A stretch of DNA of 41,103 bases from a virus, in the IMG/VR virus record IMGVR_UViG_3300049440_000232, positions 1 through 41,103 of that record; one strand, 5' to 3'. Shown here in pieces: positions 15,765-23,140 of the stretch. Numbering within the stretch: position 1 is the first letter of the stretch; the number at the start of each line of letters is the position of its first letter. The notes beneath the pieces are model-generated. The model ran no database searches, was not told where the DNA came from, and worked only from the letters and a program-made list of their open reading frames with translations. Position numbers and translations under genes: made by a program.

Positions 15765-15813
15765 TCCCCTGTTGCACCAGCGTCGGACTCGAGCCATGGA
15801 GAGCGCGACCCGC

Positions 15814-16089
15814 ATGACGATCACCCTCGACGAGAACGAATGCCGCTCCATCTGCCGGGCCATCAAACTCCGGGCGGACGAACTGTCGAAAGAGGCGAAG
15901 AAGCTCCTGAAGCTCGACCGTCCCACCGAGGCCCGGAATCTCACGACCGAAGCCGAGGATCTGACCGGGCGCCTGGGGCCGAAGTTCGACGCCCAGGGCA
16001 CGTTCGACTTCAAGGCCGCAGCCCAGAAGGATGCGATCGCGGCGGCCAAGGCCCGGAACAAAGACAAGCCGACCGGGGGTGCCAAATGA
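15814..16089 (+). CDS. Small charged helical protein
   Basis: The start at 15814 has GGAGAG ten bases upstream; ATG 15796 is an alternative that adds six residues. Upstream extension would run through the tRNA-like gene. The product (about 91 residues) is a helical, highly charged protein (RADELSKEAKKLLKLDR) with a C-terminal Lys/Ala-rich tail. No family is recognised. Confidence 0.6.
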   Translation: MTITLDENECRSICRAIKLRADELSKEAKKLLKLDRPTEARNLTTEAEDLTGRLGPKFDAQGTFDFKAAAQKDAIAAAKARNKDKPTGGAK

Positions 16090-16544
16090 CTGGCGCCGAG
16101 CTGCGCGAGATCATCCTCCCCGGTCGAGAAACCGCCCGTGCCCGGGAAGAAGAAGGGCGGCCGCAAGTGAGCGACCTCTCCATGCTCGAGCAGCTCGAGG
16201 CACTGCGCAACCAGCACTTGAACGCGGCCCTCGAGCACCAGGCTGCGGCCAAGCAGACCGAGAAGGCGATCGACGCGGTCCAGGCCCTCCAGGACATCGC
16301 GCCGGCGCAGATCCGGGCGCACATGGCCCACACGCGTCGGGCGCCGAAGGCGCCCCCGAAAAAGCGGGGGGTGGGGCCGCGGAACGCCACGAACGGCGAC
16401 GGCGTCACCGAGCAGTGGGCGAAGGGCCGCAGGCTCTGGGACGACGGCAAGGACGTCAAGGAGATCGCGGCCGCCCTGGGCGTCAGCACGTTCTCGGTCT
16501 ACAACCATCGGAAGTCCGACGGTTGGCCCGCGCGGTCCGAGTAA
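16086..16544 (+). CDS. HTH protein with N-terminal coiled coil
   Basis: 152 residues from the ATG in an ATGA overlap. A GTG at 16168 is another possible start. Residues about 30-80 form a coiled coil (LEALRNQHLNAALEHQAA). The C-terminus has a clear helix-turn-helix (DVKEIAAALGVSTFSVYNHR) of the type found in transposase and small-terminase DNA-binding heads. It sits just upstream of the replication-type gene. Confidence 0.6.
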   Translation: MTGAELREIILPGRETARAREEEGRPQVSDLSMLEQLEALRNQHLNAALEHQAAAKQTEKAIDAVQALQDIAPAQIRAHMAHTRRAPKAPPKKRGVGPRNATNGDGVTEQWAKGRRLWDDGKDVKEIAAALGVSTFSVYNHRKSDGWPARSE

Positions 16545-16550
16545 GGCCTC

Positions 16551-17243
16551 GTGGATGAACGCCCCCCGCTGCCGACCTGTGTCCGCCGGGTCCTCAAGGC
16601 GTGCCGGAAGCTGCCCTGGGCGGCCCGCGCGCTCCTGCTCGAGATCTTCGAGCTGGACCTGGGCCCGGAGGGGTGCTGGCTCTCGGCCGGCGAGCTCGGG
16701 GAGCGCCTGGGCACCTCAACCTCCACGATCGAGAAGTACCTGGCGCGCTTCGAGGAGCTCCGGTTGCTCGAGCGGGTCAAGCGGCGCGGGGTGCGGACAC
16801 CGGGGTGGCACCTGGTCCTCCCACGGGACTGCGTCCCGCTCCTCGAGCGCCCCCGGATCGAACAGGTCCGGGCCTGCCGGAATGCCTTGGAGGCCTATCT
16901 GGCGGCCCATCAACCCGGAAGGGGTTCGGGTTTGAAACCGGACCCCACGGCGGTTTCACCGCCTCGCGGAACCGGAACCCCTTCCTTAATAAGACCGGAA
17001 TCCCTTCCGGTCTCGGCGGAGCGTGGGGGGGACGAAGGGGGGGCTCCCGCTGCTGGACCCCTTGGCAACGCCAAGATTCAGCTGCCTTTACCCGCAACAG
17101 CAGCGGGAGCTGGTGCTGACGCACAAGAACCGCAGCGGGAGAGTTCCGGACGACTGGACGTCGGCCGGATACGCCGGATGGCCGCCACCGAGCCGCGGGC
17201 GCGGCTGCCGTTCACCGACGCGCGCGCCCGGGGCGACGCATGA
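16551..17243 (+). CDS. Winged-helix replication-type protein
   Basis: GTG start, 230 residues. The first half is a winged helix (GCWLSAGELGERLGTSTSTI with the wing at LLERVKRRGVRTPGWHLVL) of the kind found in plasmid and phage replication initiators. The second half is low-complexity and its DNA holds several inverted repeats in a less G+C-rich patch (16917-17013). In lambda-like phages the origin lies within the initiator gene. Here the same arrangement is likely. No helicase-loader motif is seen. Confidence 0.6.
   Translation: MDERPPLPTCVRRVLKACRKLPWAARALLLEIFELDLGPEGCWLSAGELGERLGTSTSTIEKYLARFEELRLLERVKRRGVRTPGWHLVLPRDCVPLLERPRIEQVRACRNALEAYLAAHQPGRGSGLKPDPTAVSPPRGTGTPSLIRPESLPVSAERGGDEGGAPAAGPLGNAKIQLPLPATAAGAGADAQEPQRESSGRLDVGRIRRMAATEPRARLPFTDARARGDA
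16917..17013. other. Candidate replication origin
   Basis: Four inverted repeats are packed into 97 bases inside the initiator-like gene. GGAAGGGGTTCGGGTT (16917-16932) pairs with 16970-16985 at 15 of 16 positions. GGTTT-G-AAACC lies at 16929-16939. GGCGG-TTTCA-CCGCC lies at 16949-16963. AGACCGGAA-TCCC-TTCCGGTCT (16992-17013) forms a 9-bp hairpin. CCTTAATAAG between the last two is one of the most A+T-rich spots of the region. Confidence 0.45.
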
Positions 17244-17497
17244 CCGACCAACCCTCGCTCGAGCTCCTGCCCCAGGGCGTCCCGGCGACGCCCATCTGCC
17301 GCGAAGCCGATCGCTCGGGGCCCTGTCGCTACGCCGGCGTCTGCCCGGAATGGCGGCAGCACAGTCACCACCGCCTGGTCCTCCGCGGGGAGCACTGCTG
17401 GGTCTTCGTCCGGAACGAATCCCTCGAGGCGCGGCACCTCCCGCTCCCGGTCCCCGAGTCCCCGAAGGCGCCGACCGGCGACGGGCTCCCGTTCTGA
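17240..17497 (+). CDS. Small cysteine-containing protein
   Basis: 85 residues, starting at an ATG overlapping the previous stop. Cysteines at CREADRSGPCRYAGVC and EHC plus neighbouring histidines (RQHSHH) suggest a small metal site. The function is unknown. Confidence 0.55.
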   Translation: MTDQPSLELLPQGVPATPICREADRSGPCRYAGVCPEWRQHSHHRLVLRGEHCWVFVRNESLEARHLPLPVPESPKAPTGDGLPF

Positions 17498-17724
17498 TGC
17501 CGATCCGCGTCGTCCTCGCCCTCGGCTGGCTCTGCATCGCCCTGATCGGGCTCATCCTCACCGCGGTCTGGCTGGTCTTCGCGGTGGCGATGGGGCACGT
17601 CCCGCTCTTCCCACGGGCGCGCCGGCGCCGGATCGACCGCCGGATCCCGGGGCGCCTGGTGCGCCTCGAGGATTTGGCCCCGGCCGACCGCGAGATCTTC
17701 GCCACGTTCCGGCGGATCGCATGA
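17497..17724 (+). CDS. Small single-span membrane protein
   Basis: 75 residues with one long hydrophobic stretch (ALGWLCIALIGLILTAVWLV), then an Arg-rich tail (RARRRRIDRR). The ATG overlaps the previous TGA by one base and the end overlaps the HTH gene by four bases. The function is unknown. Confidence 0.55.
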   Translation: MPIRVVLALGWLCIALIGLILTAVWLVFAVAMGHVPLFPRARRRRIDRRIPGRLVRLEDLAPADREIFATFRRIA

Positions 17725-17948
17725 CGGCGATCGAGTTCTGGGCGGCCGTCGGGGGCTGGGTGCAGCAGCTACGGGAGGCGCGCGGGCTCTCCCGCACCCA
17801 GCTCGGCGTCGACGCCTTACAGCTCACCCCCCACCACGCCCGGAAGAAGATCCGGGAGATCGAGATTGCCCGAGTGCGGATCGATTGTTGGGAGCGCCAG
17901 CAGCTGGCGGCCGTGCTCCAGGTGCCCCCCGCGGAGATCTGCCCGTGA
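17721..17948 (+). CDS. XRE-type HTH regulator, short
   Basis: The 75-residue protein is an XRE-type helix-turn-helix (VQQLREARGLSRTQLGVDAL, then ARKKIREIE) with little else, similar in size to Cro-like regulators. It overlaps the next gene by four bases (GTGA). It could tune expression of the ATPase gene or serve as a second regulator of the lytic programme. Confidence 0.65.
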   Translation: MTAIEFWAAVGGWVQQLREARGLSRTQLGVDALQLTPHHARKKIREIEIARVRIDCWERQQLAAVLQVPPAEICP

Positions 17949-19588
17949 GCCGGACGATCCCCTTTGGGTTCGCGATTCCCTCGGGCGACCCGGTGAAGGT
18001 CCCGCTCCGGCACATGGTGATTACCGGACAAACGCAGGAGGCCGGCAAGACCACGGCGCTCGAAGCGATGGTGGCGCGGGCCGGGCTCCAGGCCGTCGTG
18101 TTCGTGACGAAGCGCGGCGAGGGCTCATTCGCCGGCGCTCGCACCATCCCGCCGTACTTCCGCGAGCAGACGGACTGGCGGTATGTCGCGGCCGTCCTCG
18201 AGGCCGCCGAGGGCCAGAAGCTCAAGTTCGAGCGCGCCTGGATCATGCGCGCCGTGAAGGGCGCGAAGACCCTCGCCGAGGTCCAGCGGAACGTCCAGAC
18301 CCTCGGCCGCGAGGCCAAGCGCGGGATGGATGCCGACGTCTATCTCGTGCTCGACGCCTACCTCCAGGATGTCGTGCCGCAGATCGCGAAGGTGCGCTGG
18401 GCGCAGACGGTCGCGCTCGGGGACGGCATCAACGCGATGGACCTGGGCGGCCTGTCCGAGGCGATGCAGCACCTGGTGATCCGCTCGACGCTCGAGTGGG
18501 TGCTTCACTCGGCCGAGCGGACCGTCGTCGTCGTCCCGGAGGCCTGGAAGTTCATCCCCCAGGGCCGGGGGACGCCGGTGAAGCTCGCGGCCGAGGCCTA
18601 TATCCGGCAGGCCGCGGCGCTCAAGAACTACCTCTGGCTCGACTCCCAGGACATCGCCGGCGTCGAGAAGATCATCCTCAAGAGCTGTCCCGTCTGGATC
18701 CTCGGTGTGCAGCGCGAGGCGAACGAGATCCAGCGCACCCTCGATCAGATCCCGGGCGCGAAGAAGCGGATCCACGCCGAGGACGTCGCCCGGTTGGGCC
18801 TCGGCCAGTTCTACGTCTGCCACGGCGATCAGATCACGAAGGCCTACGCGCAACCCCGCTGGCTCGAGGATCGGGACGCGCAGGCGATCGCCCGGGGCCA
18901 GCTCGACGTCCACAGCGCCCGGCTCACCGATCTCGCCTTTCAGCTCCAACCCCCCGTCGCCGTTACTCTCGCCGAGGAATCGACCGTGACCGAACAAGAA
19001 GCCGCGGAACTCCGCGAGGAGAACACGCGATTACAGGATGAGGCCCGCGACCTGCGGGCCCGCATCGAGGTCCTCGAGCTGCGGGGACGGCTCGAGCCCC
19101 GGCCGAACGACGGCGGAACCGTGACGCCGAAGATCCGCCTGCCGGCCGAGCGAGAGACGGTGGTCCACGACCTCCGCGCCGTCGCGCCCCTGGACCCGGC
19201 CCTCGGGGGCGAAGAGCTCTACGAGCAGATCAAGGCGCGGCTCTCGGCCGAGGCGCCCCAGATCCTGAAGGTGCTCGCGACGCGCCCCGAGCTCGACGTC
19301 ACCGTCCAGCGCGTGACCGTGGAGCTCGATGGCGCGACGCCCCAGGGCCGGATCGCCCGGCTGATCGCGGATGGGTTCTTCGCCGAGCCCCGCGCCCCCG
19401 GCCAGGTCCAAGCGGAGCTCGCCCGACGGGGGAAGGACCCGGGCCCGCGGATCGTCGATGGGATCCGCTCGCTCAGCGAGATGGGCTTCTTCTTGGTGGG
19501 CAGCGGCCGGGACTCGAAGTCGCGCGTCACCACGACCTATCAGGCGGCGCCGGGGATCAAGGTGCGGACGCGGGAGATCGCCGCGTGA
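17945..19588 (+). CDS. HerA/FtsK-like ATPase with C-terminal winged-helix-like region
   Basis: GTG start in a GTGA overlap, 547 residues. The P-loop is G28-QTQEAGKT-T37. A hydrophobic strand ending in an acidic residue (TVVVVPEAWKF) is the probable Walker B, and YLWLDSQDIAGV is the usual strand ending in Gln of the HerA/VirB4/FtsK group. After about residue 340 come a coiled coil (EQEAAELREENTRLQDEARD) and a C-terminal part that looks like a winged helix (GRIARLIADGFFAEPRAPGQ). Members pump or unwind DNA as hexamers. In bacteria and archaea HerA works with an Mre11-type nuclease, and this phage has one at 14193. The substrate is unknown. Confidence 0.75.
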   Translation: MSRTIPFGFAIPSGDPVKVPLRHMVITGQTQEAGKTTALEAMVARAGLQAVVFVTKRGEGSFAGARTIPPYFREQTDWRYVAAVLEAAEGQKLKFERAWIMRAVKGAKTLAEVQRNVQTLGREAKRGMDADVYLVLDAYLQDVVPQIAKVRWAQTVALGDGINAMDLGGLSEAMQHLVIRSTLEWVLHSAERTVVVVPEAWKFIPQGRGTPVKLAAEAYIRQAAALKNYLWLDSQDIAGVEKIILKSCPVWILGVQREANEIQRTLDQIPGAKKRIHAEDVARLGLGQFYVCHGDQITKAYAQPRWLEDRDAQAIARGQLDVHSARLTDLAFQLQPPVAVTLAEESTVTEQEAAELREENTRLQDEARDLRARIEVLELRGRLEPRPNDGGTVTPKIRLPAERETVVHDLRAVAPLDPALGGEELYEQIKARLSAEAPQILKVLATRPELDVTVQRVTVELDGATPQGRIARLIADGFFAEPRAPGQVQAELARRGKDPGPRIVDGIRSLSEMGFFLVGSGRDSKSRVTTTYQAAPGIKVRTREIAA

Positions 19589-20070
19589 GCGTCGCTATCC
19601 GGCTCGAGGGCCAGCCCGAGCTCCCGCTCCGGAGCTTCGTCTGCCCGGAGTGCGGCGCGCCGGTGACGACGCGGGTTCAGAACCAGCGGACGTGTCTCGG
19701 GCGTATGTGCATCGCCTCGCGGGAGCGCCGCATCGACGCCGAGGCCCGGGCCCGGCGCCTCACGGGGTCGTCCGCGCCACTCCTCCGGGCCGCGACCGAG
19801 GACACGAGCCGCACGATCGCGACGGTCTATGAGGTCTGGCGCAGCCATCATGCCCGGTGTGCGACCTGCGGGACCTACGACTGGTTTGATCCGGGGGCGC
19901 CCCGCCTGACCGACGCGACCGACATCGTCATCAGCCGGCGCCTGACCTTGGCCGACGGCCGCGTGGTGGGCGTCGTGGACGGGCCCGACGTCGCCGTCCT
20001 CTGCGCGGTCGGCCGGGACCGGTTCGGCGCCTGGCGCGCGGCCGCCATGACCAACCTGCGGATCCGCTGA
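19585..20070 (+). CDS. Zinc-finger protein, unknown function
   Basis: 161 residues, GTG start in a GTGA overlap. The N-terminus has a treble-clef-like zinc site (FVCPECGAPV ... RTCLGRMC), and the middle has another C-x-x-C (ARCATCGTYDW). The C-terminal 60 residues form a beta-rich region. It could bind nucleic acid. No family is recognised. Confidence 0.6.
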   Translation: MSVAIRLEGQPELPLRSFVCPECGAPVTTRVQNQRTCLGRMCIASRERRIDAEARARRLTGSSAPLLRAATEDTSRTIATVYEVWRSHHARCATCGTYDWFDPGAPRLTDATDIVISRRLTLADGRVVGVVDGPDVAVLCAVGRDRFGAWRAAAMTNLRIR

Positions 20071-20348
20071 TGCCCGACGTCATCCTCAAGGGCGACGTCG
20101 GCCATGCACTGGACGGCTATGAGATCGCGGTGGCCGCGACCTGCGAGACGCACGGCTTCTCCGTCCTCATCTGCGTCACGCCCGAGCAGGCCGCCTCGAT
20201 CGCTGCCGGGATCCATACGGCGGACGAGCGCAACAGTCGACTCAAGTGCGTGATCGATCATTTCGCAGGCGCCGTGCAGGCGATGTTCCACGTCCGGATC
20301 GGCGCGGTGCAGGTGCCGAAGCCGCCGATCGATCCGAGCCGCTCGTGA
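20070..20348 (+). CDS. Hypothetical small protein
   Basis: 92 residues, ATG overlapping the previous stop by one base. The composition is that of a soluble alpha/beta protein (YEIAVAATCETHGFSVLICV). No motif is recognised. Confidence 0.6.
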   Translation: MPDVILKGDVGHALDGYEIAVAATCETHGFSVLICVTPEQAASIAAGIHTADERNSRLKCVIDHFAGAVQAMFHVRIGAVQVPKPPIDPSRS

Positions 20349-20521
20349 CCGACGCCCAGCGCGCCGCCGGCGCCGAAGCGATCGCCCAGGCGCGGTACTA
20401 CCGCGCGACGCCGAGCGCCCGGGCCGGCGATTGGGACTGGCTGCCGGCCCGGGCGAAACGGCAGTGGCTCGAAGACGCACGCGAGGACCTGGCGGTCGCG
20501 CTCCTGGCGATGGGGCGGTGA
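20345..20521 (+). CDS. Hypothetical small protein
   Basis: 58 residues from GTG in a GTGA overlap. It is Ala/Arg/Trp-rich and probably helical (AKRQWLEDAREDLAVALLAM). The function is unknown. Confidence 0.5.
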   Translation: MTDAQRAAGAEAIAQARYYRATPSARAGDWDWLPARAKRQWLEDAREDLAVALLAMGR

Positions 20522-20727
20522 TGGTCGACCGCGCCCAAGTCCTAGCGCAGTTGCCCGCGGCGCCGGCGCCGGAAGCGATCCTCACCCCGCTCCAGCTCCG
20601 CACCTGGTTGCAGGTGAGCGAGGCGCAGCTCTACCGCCTCAACCTGCCGGCGATCAGATTGGGACGCCGGACGGTGCGCTATCATGTGGGGACGGTACTC
20701 GAGGAACTCAAGAGGCGGGCGAAGTGA
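20521..20727 (+). CDS. Excisionase-like HTH protein
   Basis: The 68-residue protein has the pattern of the excisionase/AlpA helix-turn-helix family: L-T-x-x-Q-L-R-T-W-L-Q-V-S (recognition helix) followed by LPAIRLGRRTVRY and a final helix (VLEELKRR). It lies two genes before the integrase. The protein would bend attachment-site DNA and turn the integrase toward excision. Confidence 0.7.
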   Translation: MVDRAQVLAQLPAAPAPEAILTPLQLRTWLQVSEAQLYRLNLPAIRLGRRTVRYHVGTVLEELKRRAK

Positions 20728-20939
20728 CGCGCGCGATGGCTGATCCAAATCCCATCGAGGAGTACGTCGACATTCGCTTCCGGCTGCCACGCGCCGCCGC
20801 CGAGAAGCTCGACGAGCTCTTGGCATCTGGGCTCTACGGGGCAGAGCGGAGCACGGTGGCGCGACGGCTTACCGAGCAGGGGTTGGAGAGGCGGTTCGGA
20901 TTGATCGTGAGGATGCGGACGAATGACACCCCATCGTAG
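20724..20939 (+). CDS. Ribbon-helix-helix-type regulator
   Basis: 71 residues from GTG, with AGAGG upstream; ATG 20736 is an alternative. A beta strand (YVDIRFRLP) followed by two helices (AAEKLDELLASGLYG, STVARRLTEQGLERRF) is the ribbon-helix-helix layout. It is next to the integrase and could control integration or excision. Confidence 0.6.
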   Translation: MTRAMADPNPIEEYVDIRFRLPRAAAEKLDELLASGLYGAERSTVARRLTEQGLERRFGLIVRMRTNDTPS

Positions 20940-21960
20940 CCACGACCGCGGGACCTTCATGGTCGATCGCCGGTTCGGCCCCGTGGGCCGGATCCTCCGT
21001 GCCTCGGGCACCTCGGATCCGGCGACGTTCAAGGCGATCAACGTCGCGCTCTCGGAACTGAACAACCTCGGGCGCCTCGAGCTGCTGCGTGCGGTCCGCG
21101 ATGGCGTCCTGACTCCGCTCGAGGTCTACGGGGCCTTCCGCCTGGGGCAGCTCGATCGACTCCCGACGGCGGAAGACGTGAAGCCGCTCGCCGGCGCCGT
21201 CACGACCTGGCTCCCCACGCTCGATGTCCGCCCGGGCACGCGCAAGGACTACCGGCAGTACTTCGACCGCCTCCTCGCCGGTCACGCCGCGGCCCGCGTC
21301 GCGGACCTCCCGCGGATCCTCAAGACCTATCGCGATCGGTGCCAGCGTGAAGGCACGCGGACGACCTTCAACCACACGCGCGCGGCGGTCCAGGCGTTCT
21401 TCCGCGACGTCCTGAGCCCCCGGCATCCGCTCTACGGCGACGCGACGGCGATCGCCAAGCTCCGCGAGGATCCCCGGAAGGGGAATCCGCGGTCGGTGGC
21501 GCAGATCCGCGCCCTCGCCGGCGCGCTGGGAGCGCACGGCCCGACGCTCTGGGCGCTCTGCCTCACGGGGATGCGCCGGGCCGAGTACTTCGGCGGCGCG
21601 TGGGACGTCGCGGGCGATCGGGTGCGGATCCACGGGACGAAGACCGCCGGCGCCGAGCGGTTCGTGCCGCTCGTCTTCCCGATCGCCGCGCCGACCGTCG
21701 GCTACTGGGGGTTCAACCAGGCGCTGCGGAAGGCGACCGGCGGTCATGTGCGCGTCCATGATCTGCGAAAGACGGCCGCGCACTGGTGGGAGTCGGCCAG
21801 CGTGCCGCGCACCCGGCGCCGACTCTATCTCGGCCACGGCCGGCGCGACATCTCGGACCTGTACGAAGAGCATGACGTCCGGGCGTTCCTGCAGGAGGAT
21901 GCCGAGCGGCTGCGGACCTTCGTGGGCGCGGCACCGCAACTGCTCCGGGCGGTGCAATGA
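20923..21960 (+). CDS. int: Tyrosine integrase
   Basis: The 345-residue product is a tyrosine recombinase. The catalytic arginine lies in LTGMRRAEYFGG, the H-x-x-R in VHDLRKTAAHWW, and the late His and nucleophile Tyr in YLGHGRRDISDLYEEHD. An N-terminal SAM-like core-binding domain (about 75-160) is also visible. The start at 20923 has GAGGA nine bases upstream; ATG 20959 would remove 12 residues. The gene ends 70 bases before a tRNA-Lys 3' half, so it integrates the phage into the host tRNA-Lys(CTT) gene. A few residues of the box II lysine region are hard to place by eye. Confidence 0.88.
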   Translation: MTPHRSHDRGTFMVDRRFGPVGRILRASGTSDPATFKAINVALSELNNLGRLELLRAVRDGVLTPLEVYGAFRLGQLDRLPTAEDVKPLAGAVTTWLPTLDVRPGTRKDYRQYFDRLLAGHAAARVADLPRILKTYRDRCQREGTRTTFNHTRAAVQAFFRDVLSPRHPLYGDATAIAKLREDPRKGNPRSVAQIRALAGALGAHGPTLWALCLTGMRRAEYFGGAWDVAGDRVRIHGTKTAGAERFVPLVFPIAAPTVGYWGFNQALRKATGGHVRVHDLRKTAAHWWESASVPRTRRRLYLGHGRRDISDLYEEHDVRAFLQEDAERLRTFVGAAPQLLRAVQ

Positions 21961-21979
21961 TTAAAACCCCATTAAAACC
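21961..21979. repeat. TTAAAACC direct repeats after the integrase
   Basis: TTAAAACC occurs at 21961-21968 and 21972-21979, 11 bp apart. This is unusually A-rich for this genome and next to attP. It may be a binding site for integrase arms, excisionase or host bending protein. Confidence 0.4.
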
Positions 21980-21982
21980 AAG

Positions 21983-22002
21983 TCCCGGGATTTCTCCCGG
22001 GA
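21983..22002. promoter_or_regulatory. attP arm site pair, left
   Basis: TCCCGGGA-N4-TCCCGGGA (N4 = TTTC). The outer bases extend it to a 9-bp hairpin at 21982-22003. The same 8-4-8 arrangement recurs at 22148-22167, so the two flank the attP core. Confidence 0.5.
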
Positions 22003-22029
22003 CAGATCGCCCACGATGGCGTAACTCCA

Positions 22030-22074
22030 TGCGCCGACTCGGAATCGAACCGAGAACCTAAGGATTAAGAGTCC
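22030..22074 (-). other. attP core: 3' half of a tRNA-Lys(CTT)
   Basis: Read on the minus strand this is GGA-CTCTTAA-TCC (anticodon loop with CTT), a five-base variable loop AGGTT, T arm CTCGG-TTCGATT-CCGAG, acceptor strand TCGGCGC and A. The 5' acceptor partner (GCGCCGA), the D arm and two pairs of the anticodon stem are absent, so it is not a tRNA gene. It is the identity segment that phages carry to rebuild the host tRNA 3' end after integration. Confidence 0.85.
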
Positions 22075-22077
22075 GGC

Positions 22078-22398
22078 ATGCACGCGCTTCCCGTAGCGCC
22101 GCAGCCCCCTGGTGGCGCTCCCAGACCCCCCGATGACACTCCGAACCTCCCGGGATATGTCCCGGGACAACCCGGCTATCAGATCACCTACACGCGCGCC
22201 CAGCTCGACGCGGCCGTCAGCGAAGCGAAGGGCACCGCGCGCCAGGAGGGCTACGACGCCGGCTGGTCAGAGGGGACGTACCTGATGGACGGCGAACTCC
22301 GCGCTGACATCAAAAGCGTCGTCGATCGGCTGCGCGCCGGGATCCTCGATGAGCCCGCAGCGATCCGGGAGCTCGAGCGCCTAGCGGGTGGGGCATGA
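22078..22398 (+). CDS. Hypothetical protein beside attP
   Basis: 106 residues if it starts at ATG 22078, which lies just past the attP core; the real start may be further down. The first 30 residues are Pro/Gly-rich and coincide with the right-hand TCCCGGGA pair. The rest is a soluble helical domain (ARQEGYDAGWSEGTYLMDGE). Integration would leave this gene next to the attachment site. No family is recognised. Confidence 0.5.
   Translation: MHALPVAPQPPGGAPRPPDDTPNLPGYVPGQPGYQITYTRAQLDAAVSEAKGTARQEGYDAGWSEGTYLMDGELRADIKSVVDRLRAGILDEPAAIRELERLAGGA
22148..22167. promoter_or_regulatory. attP arm site pair, right
   Basis: TCCCGGGA-N4-TCCCGGGA (N4 = TATG), matching the pair at 21983-22002 on the other side of the attP core. 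Confidence 0.5.
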
Positions 22399-22712
22399 AG
22401 GCCGAAACCCCCGGGCCGTCTCCCCTACCACACATGGACATCGCGGAATTTCGGCGGCTGGGATATCTCCAGGAAGCCAATCGCCTGTTCTTCCATCCAC
22501 TAGGCCTCGCGCTCGAGGTCGTGCGAGAGGAGGACGGTCGCGAGAGCCTGAGTGGTATCTGGGACTTTCGGGAGGATCCGGAAGGACTCGCCTTCGGCAT
22601 CGGAGTCGATGCTCCGGAGCCCCAGAAGGCCGTCTTCGTGGCGCTCCAACGCGAGCAGCGCCGGGTGGCACGGGAAGTCTTGTTCGGCGGAAGCGACGTG
22701 CAGCCAGCATGA
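22395..22712 (+). CDS. Conserved phage protein of unknown function
   Basis: 105 residues, ATG overlapping the previous stop by four bases. The EFRRLGYLQEANRLFFHPLG segment, then LALEV and GIWDFREDPEG, match a layout I recall from a widespread family of small phage proteins with no assigned role, usually near packaging genes. The start could also be the internal Met at residue 14 (MDIAEFRRL). Confidence 0.7.
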   Translation: MKAETPGPSPLPHMDIAEFRRLGYLQEANRLFFHPLGLALEVVREEDGRESLSGIWDFREDPEGLAFGIGVDAPEPQKAVFVALQREQRRVAREVLFGGSDVQPA

Positions 22713-23140
22713 GCGGTCCGAAGTCAGGCGGAAAGTCAGGGCGTTCTGATTCACGGAAGCAGAACGCCGGACACTTCGCGAAGGGGGGCGATGCCCGTCA
22801 GGGCCGCGGGCCCGCGAAGGGCGCGCCCAACGCCGGCCGACCGCCCGACAAGTTCAAGCTCGCGATGCAGGGCATCGCCGACCGCCCCGAGGTCCTCAAG
22901 CGCCTCACGCACCTGACCGGTCCCCGCCGCACAGGCAGTGCGGCCGTGCCCGACGACGTCTTCCTGAAGGCCTTCAAGGAGGTCGCAGATCGTGGCTACG
23001 GCAAGCCGGCCCAGCCCATCGAGCACACGGGCGCCGATGGTGGCGCCATCCAGTTCGAGGACGCGGCCAGCGCCCGCGCAGCGATCGCTCGCGAGCTTGC
23101 TGGCGTCCAAACCCGAGGGCGCGCGCCAGCGGATTCTTAG
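22709..23140 (+). CDS. Putative small terminase subunit
   Basis: 143 residues. The N-terminus is a Gly/Lys-rich segment (AGHFAKGGDARQGRG, GAPNAGRPPDKFK) as seen in small proteins encoded directly before terminases. The middle is helical (VPDDVFLKAFKEVADRGYGK) and ends in an acidic tail. The gene overlaps the large terminase. The role is inferred from order, since the N-terminal helix-turn-helix of typical small subunits is not obvious. Confidence 0.5.
   Translation: MSGPKSGGKSGRSDSRKQNAGHFAKGGDARQGRGPAKGAPNAGRPPDKFKLAMQGIADRPEVLKRLTHLTGPRRTGSAAVPDDVFLKAFKEVADRGYGKPAQPIEHTGADGGAIQFEDAASARAAIARELAGVQTRGRAPADS

Noticed and set aside
15613-15813. N-terminal extension of the gene at 15814
   Set aside because: The open frame would run through the tRNA-like gene and has Arg/Pro/Ser-rich shadow composition without a ribosome-binding site.
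21982-22003. Terminator of the integrase gene
   Set aside because: The hairpin is not followed by T residues on the plus strand, and the same sequence pair occurs on the other side of attP. On the minus strand T-rich bases follow, so a terminator for antisense transcription remains possible.
22030-22110. Complete tRNA-Lys gene
   Set aside because: The 5' acceptor strand, D arm and part of the anticodon stem are missing; upstream bases do not pair with TCGGCGC. It fits an attP core.
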